DNA of 64,000 nt, from NCBI GenBank assembly GCA_002205965.3, contig NADL03000623.1:1302001-1366000 (forward strand). Direction: 5' to 3'. Shown here piece by piece: positions 56,140 through 64,000 of this stretch. Numbering within the stretch: the first letter of the stretch is position 1; each line of letters begins with the position of its first letter. The notes under the pieces were generated by a model that had not been told where the DNA came from, searched no databases, and worked only from the letters and a program-made list of their open reading frames with translations. The stretch comes from Kappaphycus alvarezii. Lineage: Eukaryota; Rhodophyta; Florideophyceae; Gigartinales; Solieriaceae. Made by a program: the position numbers and the translations under genes.

Positions 56140-58860
56140 TAGATGGGCCACATATCGATGACATTAGAACTTTTACGCGCATCTCGTTGCGTAATGTGAA
56201 TAACGCAAGAAAAGATTCCGGCAAGACTCCAGATGCTTTCCAAATGTGTGGAAATTGTCCGCTAGGGGAAGTGGAACGAGAGTTATGAGTTTGCATCAGC
56301 CTCCATTTAACGCTTGCGGCCTTCCTCTATGATTTGATATATCAGTATCTCCAGCTGTATCGTGGAGAACAGCTTCATATAGGGCCTCCTAGCACCCAAG
56401 ACCGATCCATGCATATATTGTGATAAAAAAGACGCTAATAGCAGCAAAATTTCAAGGCTTTACCCGGCGCAAAATACTAAGGCGAGGGAGGAATTTTGGC
56501 ACGTCCAGGAATAAGCCTGATGAATGAAGGAGCATGCACTGGAAGGCCTGGATTCACCTACTGGCAAATATCTCGGTTATATTGCAACTGCAAAGGTGAA
56601 ATGATTTTAGACTGATAAGAAAAGAATAAATAATAAAGAAACAAAGGGACGATTCTTGCATAAAGTTCCTGCAAAAGACTGCCAAGGGGGACAGAGACAC
56701 CAGCCGAGGTGTTCCCGTGGTGTAAGTTTTGCATAAGCTACGGGCCATTCATTGGAATAGGATAGGAGTTGACGCTCAATTAACACGTCGAGGTGATCCG
56801 AAAGCATGTGGAGCCGAAACATGGTGATCAGTTGATGTTTTTTCATGGAATCTTGATATTTCTCATGGCCTTCGTCGACCACTTTGCCCATATGACTGTT
56901 TCACTTTGAGATATGTTGCAAAAAAGTGGATTCAAAAAAGTTGAAACAGAAAGAGGCTGTTTGTCTCGTATAAGAGCAATACCAGGGGTCAGCGAGGAGC
57001 ATGGAGAGAATTGAAACAATCCATAAGCCACGCAATAGTTACCTCGCCCTGATTTGGGGAGCTCCAGAAATAATAATGACCAATAACAGCTCGAACGGAT
57101 TTGATGGAGTGTTGCTTGAGTTAGAGCAGGAAGTGAAATTGCGCCTGATTTCTTTTTTATGTGTGTTTTTTGCAAGTCAGAAAAAAATTATATAACGACG
57201 GAAATGGAATGCCTGGCTGTCTTTGAAACCCCAAAAATGGCGGCTTTACCACCATAGGGAGTTTTCACAATAGCAACCAATCATCTCTCTCTGAAATGGT
57301 TATTGGACCAGAAAGAACCCATGGAACCTGTGGAAAGAGGTATAGAATGGTAATCGCGACTCATGATTTCGACGTTAACATCGAACATAGTAATGGACCT
57401 TAATGTAGCGTTATCGGGTGTACTTAGCCCTGATGCGGTTCCAAACACCTTTTACAATGTTTTTATGCGGAAATTGAATCCAAAAGGCTCGCTAGGTTCT
57501 GATAAGTAAGCCAAAATGGAAGTAGTTTCGAGACTTTTGGAACGATTATCAATAGAATATTGGCAAGAGAATTTCGAAAAGTCCCCACCTGATGCTCAGA
57601 GAATCAAAGAGGCACAGATTACCTAATTTGGAAAAATTCAAGCCTACCGTTAACACATTGATAACTTTTCTAGAGACGAATGAGTGTGTATGCTGTCCCT
57701 CCTAAAAAATAGCTTTCTTCTGTGGTGCAAAAGTCGGTAGTACAGGTTCTTCTGCAAAGGAAATATGTTTTAGAGATTATTGGGTGTTACGACCCGTAAA
57801 CAAATATTGTCAAGTTTCTTCCTCCCTATCACTAGGAAGGTATGTTCAAAGATGTAGCTGCCTTTGCTAATAAATGTATCCCATGTGACGTAGCCCAGGA
57901 ACGAGAACCAGACAGTCAAGCTACTTTGTAGCTAGTAAATTCTAAGCGTATATTCCATCAAGTCGCTAAGACGTCCTGACTATCGCAGTATGTACCATAA
58001 GTGGTAATTAAAAGATCTTCGCAATAGTAGACGTTTCCAAACGGTACTATAGGACAAGAAATATTGCGGATGAGTGCGCGGAAATCACGGTTCTTGTCTT
58101 AGTGGGCGATGAGATCTCTATATTCTGCATGATGGAGACTTTTCCTTCGGATTTGAGACCTAGTTTGGTCCAAAGAGTCTTTCCTAATGTTGTAGGATTG
58201 CGGCAGTATGCAGTTCCATCACTTGCAATCAACCCACAGAAAATTCCACGGTTTAGAGATAGAACTTAATTCTCATATATAGGATCTTGCATGCTTCTTT
58301 TTCACGGGAGGGAGAGGACTTCTTCAGAAAATTGACCTGGCGACCGTCCTTTTTATACAATATACTACGCAACTACACATATGACGCACTTCTGGGGTAT
58401 TTTTGGTGTGGAGGCTTTCCAATAATAGAATTAAAAGGATTTAATGTGCTTTGATGGAGATTCAGAGAATCTCTAGACTCTTTTAGAGCTCCTTCATCGT
58501 CACTTGAATCGCAGAAACGCCACTCAAGGCCCGGAGCTCAGAAAAAATATGATAAGAAAGTCAATATTGTCGCATTTATGGAAACTGATCGCGTCCTCCT
58601 CTGTTCGAATAAGTTGAATAAAGCAGAGGGAAAAAAGACCCTTAAGCCTTTGACTGGACCTTACGAGTTGACTCGAAAGCTCTGTAGAGTGTAATATCTC
58701 CTTAAGTCTGAGGATTGTTGAAAGACAGTCTGATTCCCTTCAAATAGAGGTCGATGGATCGGTGAATCCGTCGTCTAGACGGTAAATACTACAAAATGTT
58801 TGTCTCTAGGTTACTTGAGAACTTCGAAAAATATGTTAAACATAAAAAAAGATGTATCCA
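56140..58860 (+). mobile_element. Strongly decayed Ty3/gypsy pol: RT end, RNase H, integrase, GPY
   Basis: The order of domains survives although every frame is broken. A possible reverse transcriptase active site (HIDDI) with following helix lies near 56145-56230. RNase H is clear: MTNNSSNGFDGVLLELEQE near 57078-57135, ITTEMECLAVFE near 57190-57225 and TNHLSLKWLLDQKEPMEPVE near 57275-57335. The integrase zinc-binding part ends in KDVAAFANKCIPC near 57848-57890. The core has IVDVSKRYY near 58030, with an Asp, and ETFPSDLRPSL near 58137-58170. The GPY module (LKPLTGPYELTRKL) lies near 58650-58685. LTRs were not found. It is older than the 2.5-3.6 kb relic. Confidence 0.68.
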
Positions 58861-59040
58861 GAGTAATTTCAAGATTATGCTTCGTCGAAGACAGTTTCTG
58901 ACGAGAAATTGAAAGTGCAGTTCACGAAAAAATGGAATGCGCGCCACAAAAAGATATCTGCCAGACATTCTCGCTTTAATGCACCCTTAACAACTCGTAA
59001 ATAACGATCGAGATAGCAAGGCGGCGTATCCGCTATTATT

Positions 59041-59343
59041 TTAACTCTTCAAGCTCGAGTCCGAAATAAATTTCATTAACCGCTTGGCACTCAAGAGTTG
59101 CCAAAATTGATTATTTTGAATACTTATACCGGAAGATGGGTGCTCATTGATGTAACCAAAGGTAAGATTTTCAGTATACACTGTGAAATCTACGCCATAG
59201 TAGTGAGTAGTGCTAATTTTTGAGAGGGGAGAGAGCTGCTGGTCTTTTGGGGTCATTTGGGTTGCCAACTGGAGAGCTGATGAATGCAAGAAACGCTCTA
59301 AAGTATAGGGCATTGGAAGCGAATCACATAGGATAGATTTCAT
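59041..59343 (-). mobile_element. Probable retroelement RNase H fragment
   Basis: A 100-codon minus-strand frame contains YYGVDFTVYTENLTFGYINE, which resembles the strand and catalytic-Asp region of gypsy RNase H (FTVYTDN, then alternating hydrophobics). Here the Asp is Glu. It lies on the opposite strand to the preceding gypsy relic, so it comes from another copy. The assignment is by pattern only. Confidence 0.35.
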
Positions 59344-60560
59344 TTTTGACGTCTGGATACCGAAAAAATCTTAGCAAGAACAGGAGGAAAAGTCTTTTCT
59401 CTTGACTGACCTTGCCCTCTGGAAAATGTTGAGCGTTTCCTGTGGATTATTTCTACTAAGATTAGAATAGCATGGAAAGTGGTATAGGCATGGTCAAAAC
59501 AAAGTGATATCCGGGGAAAAAATTCCCGTCACTCGAAAAGCGCTTGACTAATAGTATCTAGTCAGAGTTTGGCCAGCACTTCGTGGCGTCACAAAAAATG
59601 AGCTTCTAGGTGAAACAGTTTGGTGAGCATTTGGTTATACGCCCTTGTAACCACTTAGACAGTGTTGCATGTGTCATTTTTTGCACATTACAACCATCTG
59701 AGCAACAAGCTCCCTTCTCTCGAGACTTACACCAGGCCATGCCCCCTTATTTGCTGTACCAAGACAAATATGACAAATTATTGAGAAAAGTCTCTTGCAA
59801 CGTAATTATGACTGCTGAATGTGAGACTTAGGTTTTGGGCGAGTCAATTCATGCTGATTGCCTGAATTGTCCTTCCTATTTTATTTCCCAACATACCAAG
59901 CATCTCATTTCCATCTTTATCCTGAATATGGACATATTCCTCTCTTCGTTAAAGCTGATCCCTCAATTCATCTATTGCGCTGTCCTGAAATATTTTGGCG
60001 GTTCGTTCCTAGTGATAATACATCTCCATGAAAGTGGCTGAGTACACTGTTTCTAATTCGGCGGAGGCATACATTTCAGAGTTTACTATTACCGAGAATA
60101 AGTTTTCATAACTGATATTTCTAAGAAAATCTTTGCAGAAGTATAATTCGCAGCTGAAGTACCTATTGATGTAGTAGAGCTACCCCAAAAATCGAGTAAA
60201 GAGGCGAGTGTTGAGATGGAACTTTTTGATAATAATTTTGCGCAGACAAAAATATGTATCCAGATAAGTTAGATCCAAAATCCGTACTGCTCAGGGATAT
60301 TCCTGGTTTGTATCACATAATTTAAGAGCGCAATTGTCGCAGTGATATGTTTTTGCGGTTCGGCACAGTCAGAAAGAGTTGCGTGCTTGCGAATTACAGA
60401 CTACATGATCCTTCATAAATGCCATCGGCAGTAGAAACTAAGAAAACGCAGAAGGATGGAGGTCGGACCTCAATTACAGGTCGAATGGCCTTGTTTTTGG
60501 TTGGTCCCAGGACTCCAAATTTGAGAATAAAATGAACGACGGAATGTAACAGGAGAGGAA
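59344..60560. other. Decayed intergenic DNA
   Basis: A plus-strand frame at 59610-60041 is open except for one TAG at 59829-59831 (about 144 codons) but has no recognisable domain. The rest is short AT-rich frames. Confidence 0.3.
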
Positions 60561-60589
60561 GGACTTTTTTATGCGCATTTATAGATAGT

Positions 60590-60810
60590 AACACTTAATT
60601 TGGTAGGCTTATTGGTTGGTTGTCAACCCATGCTTTGGCCAAAGCCGTTGACTCGTCCTCTGTGAAACGCTTTTCATGACCTCGAGCTCTAGCAACCACA
60701 TCTGAATTGTCCTGTGCTCGGGCCACTGAAGCCACTAGTTTGCACTAGTTTCGGGAACCTTTCGGTGTTCCGCGTCTGCGCGGCTGAGAGGGCGTAACAA
60801 CAGATAAGGA
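60590..60810 (-). pseudogene. Myb/SANT-like domain fragment
   Basis: The minus-strand translation contains PRRRGTPKGSR (AT-hook-like) and then HEKRFTEDESTALAKAWVDN. The last part is the first helix of a Myb/SANT-like domain of the kind carried by the companion gene of PIF/Harbinger transposons. It is read through several stops. It lies about 2 kb from Harbinger copy C and on the opposite strand. Confidence 0.4.
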
Positions 60811-60824
60811 AGGCGTCTCGTTTC

Positions 60825-62760
60825 TTGTGGGAGACTGATTTGGACGGCCTTGCCATGATACATCTAGGTTGGAATTATTATAGAAGACTGCGGACTCAAG
60901 ACATTCCTAGTCTCTCTTTGACGGAGAGAAGGAGGAGTTGCAACTGGTCGGTTACCTTGGCGATAGCTGAATTCAGGGGTATTTGTCTTCAGAGGGGACT
61001 AAATTCGAGAGAAATGAGACCCTACTAGTCTCTGTGATCTGCAATCCGTTGAAAAATCTTTCTGTAATGTCTGGATTTTTTGGACCAGGTTTCTCGAGTT
61101 TCTATACTTCGATAAAACAGGAAGACATGACGAGTTGTAGTCGGAGACCAGAATATGGTTTATTGTTACTTTTGACATCAGCAATTCATCCGGTCCCGTG
61201 CCATCGACGGACTCAAACGTAATCTCCGTCATTTCTTGTAAGCTGCCTTGACAGGCTGTATGAAACGATGGCAGGGTCTCTGGTCAACGCGAGAAGTTGC
61301 CCTTTTGCAGCAGTGTGGAGCAATCGTAATGTTTTTTTGTTGGTGATCCTATGATCAAAGGACTGTGCGATGGAGAGTCTACCTTCCGTTAAAAACTGGC
61401 TGTATTCTCCGATCTGGAGCCAAAAGTCATAGAATTTTCTCCTCTTGAACTGCTGGTGCCAGTGTCAATTGAAGAGGAAGCACAGGTGGTGGATTGTGGA
61501 ACTTCATCTGTTGTTTTTGAAACCAATCATCAACATGAAACGACTGTCGGCGGGAGTTGGGCGCCGCCGAAGGCCTCCGTGCAGCGCCTTGGGCTGGGGA
61601 AAATAACCATTTTTCTCATTGGCTAGGGTGATCTTGTTTTACAGATAATAAAATTGGTTCGGGGGTATCCGTCTGCCTACCCGAAAATTCGGATAGGCAC
61701 GCAGATAGCCAGAAAAAAATGTAATAGGAGAAAAAGTAGATAGCACGCTGATAGGATGGCATCTGGCCTAAAATTACTGACAAACATTCCAGATAGCTCG
61801 CTGGTATTCTTGCTCCTATCGTAAGTTTTATGCTTAAAGAAGCGGTCGCTGTGCTTAGTAAAATGGCGGAAAAGGATTTGTGGACTCCCAGAGAAGATAT
61901 GCAGGAGATATAAAAGGCTACAAGGCCGTCAGGACAGACCACTAAAGGGAAATAAAGTTTCTCTCGGTGCTTAATCGGACGACGGACCACGCCCATGCAA
62001 TAAGGGATAAAAAGTAACCCGTGTAAACGAAAAACGCAAAAGAGGTAGAATATGAAGCCAATGGCTCGTCGGCTAAGTCCGGAAAGACTATAGAAGATAC
62101 TTTATGTATACAAGGGGTGATTTACAACTACAGAAAACGATTACTGGAAAATCATACCCCACGGGAAGAAGAGAGTGAGTTCTTCTCCTGAGGAGAGGAA
62201 AGGTGGAGGCAAGAAGGGTAGTCACCCTCCTTGCCTCCACCTGGCCAGTCAAATGGAAATAAATGAACTTCATAACAAAAGATTCCATCTGAATAACGCC
62301 AAGGGGATAATAAAAAGCTAGAATAGAGAATAAAAAGGGACAAATTTAGTACCTAAATTTCCGACTTAGCCTCCAGCGAAATCGCTCACGAAACTTTGAA
62401 TGAGCTGGTTTACGGTAAACGAATTTCTTTGTTTAGTACGACTCGAGCTTCCCATGCATCAACGGGACTATGCCCTTCATATGTGCATTACTCGTCGTAA
62501 GCAATGGCTACAATGCACCATCGGGCTCAAAATGAGAGAGCCAATCATTTTGCGGGGAATTACACGAGCTCGTCTAGAAGATAAAAAAAAAATTATCTTT
62601 TGCAGAAAAGGCCCCGACGCATTCACTTGATCAGTTTTAAACTAAACGCGATCTCCGAGAGTCGGCACCTGACTGATTCTAGGTTTAAGCTGTCTGAGAT
62701 GAAAAGATCTCCGATGCCCTTGCCTAGAACGGTGTAGCATCCCTAAATTCCTACATATGT
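60825..62760. other. Decayed intergenic DNA with one strong hairpin
   Basis: Short open frames at 60825-61028, 60983-61222 (plus) and 61616-61996 (minus, 126 codons) have no recognisable domain. The hairpin at 62202-62241 is listed separately. Confidence 0.3.
62202..62241. repeat. Hairpin, 18-bp stem and 4-base loop
   Basis: GGTGGAGGCAAGAAGGGT and ACCCTCCTTGCCTCCACC pair along 18 positions with one mismatch, with the loop AGTC. Such a tight GC-rich stem stands out in AT-rich surroundings. It could be the centre of a foldback transposon or a structured transcript end. Confidence 0.7.
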
Positions 62761-62766
62761 GAGTCA

Positions 62767-63557
62767 ATGGTAGCATATGCGATAGTGCTGTTCCAATTTC
62801 CTACCAACCACCGTTGGTACGAAAGCGAGCTCAAGTTCTTCATGCACTCTTCACAATTGAGTGAATCTTTTCTGGGGGATGATCGATTTATTCGTTGGCA
62901 AGTTCAACAAGTTGCTCGACCTGCGCGATGGCGAACTTCTTATGCGCCCAAAATGCTACGCTGCAAAAATACACAGCGCTTACACTCCTCTTTAAGACTG
63001 CGTGTGTTTCATATATTGTACCAAGATCCGAATCCAACGTCCTGAGGAGGGAACAAAAACCAGCGTTCTTGTTCTTCTTGGCACAAAGTATCTATTGCCT
63101 GGTGTACCAGACACTCAGTACTCCAGATGGGCTTATGTTTGCATTGTAACAACCCGAAGGACACCGTCATGATCTTACTCTACTGCGAAAGAGCGGATGG
63201 GAAACGGGTTTACAAGGAATTATGACACTCGCTGAGCGACAATTCTGCATCTTCGGCAATAGGGCATATCTTACCCGACCGTGGATGATGCGCCCTTTCT
63301 CCGGAATACTTTCAACAAAAGATGAAGAATTTAATGCAACTATGAGTTCTTTTAGAGTATCCGTAGAGCATAACTTCAAAAATATCAAGAAGTTATGGAT
63401 TAGCCAATACTTTGCTCCCAATGTCAAGGTGCGCATTGCACCGGTCGGATTGTTATGCAAGGCAATTGTTTTATTGTGTAACTTTCATACATGTGCCCAC
63501 AGAGGTGGGCAGACTATAGCCGGGTACCAAGTCATGCCACCTAAACTCGACGAGTAA
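62767..63557 (+). mobile_element. PIF/Harbinger DDE transposase relic, copy C
   Basis: This is the same family as copy A. FFMHSSQLSESF near 62838-62873 matches MHSSRLSEVF of copy A. CLVYQTLSTPDGLMFAL near 63099-63149 and HDLTLLRKSG near 63170-63200 match the blocks that carry the core there. The clean C-terminal frame 63222-63557 has FCIFGNRAYLTRPWMMRPF, in which the second catalytic Asp has become Asn, and then EEFNATMSSFRVSVEHNFKN with the Glu. A stop at 63147-63149 separates the parts. The block with the first catalytic Asp was not located. Confidence 0.8.
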
Positions 63558-63614
63558 ATGTTTGCTTGAATAAACTTTTTTACTTCATCTTGTCCGTAAG
63601 GAACTTCAGTAGCT

Positions 63615-64000
63615 CTAACATCGCACCTTAATCAGCGTGAGCAGCTTCGCTTTACTTCGCCTCTTCCGCAAATTTCTTCTCCTGAAGCTCCAACTCACGC
63701 TTTTGCAGTTCAAGTTCCTCGAAACGACATCGCGTACGCCCGCTAATCTACTCCTTCGTATCAACAATCCGCCCTTCGAAGTTGTCATTGTCGTTGCGAT
63801 TGCGCTTCGAAGTCGACGCGGAGACAGGTTCGCGCGTTGGGCGTCCAAGCGCTTGCGCGCAAATCGCCTCTCCGGCGGCAACAAGGCGCTGGTATGCCTC
63901 AGCTAGTTCACGGCGGGACTCTCGTTGCTTCTCTTCGCATTCATTCTTCTCATGAAGGAGGTCGTCCCAGAGCAAATCTGTTTCCGATAGTTCCTCAGGT
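63615..64000 (-). pseudogene. Companion coiled-coil ORF of Harbinger copy C, runs off the right edge
   Basis: The minus-strand frame enters from beyond 64000 and ends at a TAG near 63748. It contains a coiled-coil stretch (KNECEEKQRESRRELAEAYQ), then a basic low-complexity segment and DNFEGRIVDTKE. After a one-codon break the same frame continues with a second coil (ELELQKRELELQEKKFAEEA) to a stop near 63655. Heptads of this kind are usual at the end of the Myb/SANT-like partner protein of Harbinger elements. It is convergent with copy C, with about 60 bases between. Confidence 0.45.

Noticed and set aside
1-64000. Search for CRISPR arrays, bacterial operons, toxin-antitoxin or defence genes
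   Set aside because: The introns, organelle presequences, peroxisome receptor and eukaryotic transposons show that this is nuclear DNA; no regularly spaced repeats were seen.

Overview
This is a nuclear window from a photosynthetic eukaryote, most likely a red alga; a florideophyte such as Chondrus is my guess, from overall look only. The visible basis is: genes with no intron or one short GT-AG intron (106 and 117 bp), tightly packed short genes in islands separated by long decayed-transposon stretches, a plant/cyanobacterial-type monofunctional aspartate kinase, a mitochondrial-type Obg GTPase, and a full PEX5 peroxisomal import receptor. The exact species cannot be fixed without a search.

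Layout. 1-7.0 kb: decayed Ty3/gypsy pieces (a Gag-like part on the minus strand, pol/integrase on the plus strand) and a PIF/Harbinger transposase relic. 7.4-19.8 kb: a compact gene island with the order EF-hand protein (+), Obg GTPase (-), SpoU RNA methyltransferase (+), JmjC protein (-), a membrane protein of unknown function (-), aspartate kinase (+), PEX5 (-). Most neighbours are convergent or divergent and nothing looks like an operon. 19.9-28 kb: AT-rich intergenic DNA with two Tc1/mariner relics; one keeps both terminal inverted repeats and its TA target duplication. 28-34.35 kb: two unrelated non-LTR retroelements in tandem, both C-rich on the plus strand. 34.5-38.4 kb: second, small gene island with a MGRN1/LOG2-type RING ubiquitin ligase (+) and amidophosphoribosyltransferase PurF (-), convergent. 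38.8-64 kb: a transposon graveyard with two more Harbinger relics and companion ORFs, a third Tc1/mariner relic, a long imperfect inverted repeat (about 0.8 kb arms), and a strongly decayed Ty3/gypsy pol.

The recognised genes are housekeeping functions: calcium sensing, organelle ribosome assembly and rRNA modification, protein hydroxylation or demethylation, aspartate-family amino acid synthesis, peroxisomal import, ubiquitination and purine synthesis. They do not form one pathway.

Two window-wide patterns deserve attention. First, clusters of a GTAC-centred palindrome (TACTGTACAGTA and variants) lie roughly 80-500 bp upstream of the start codon of seven of the nine recognised genes. Second, five or six otherwise well-conserved genes are broken by single-base frame changes, often at homopolymer runs and nearly all explicable as one missing base. 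That looks more like uncorrected sequence than real gene death. I did not find a convincing new defence or secretion-type system; the palindrome family is the best candidate for something undescribed.
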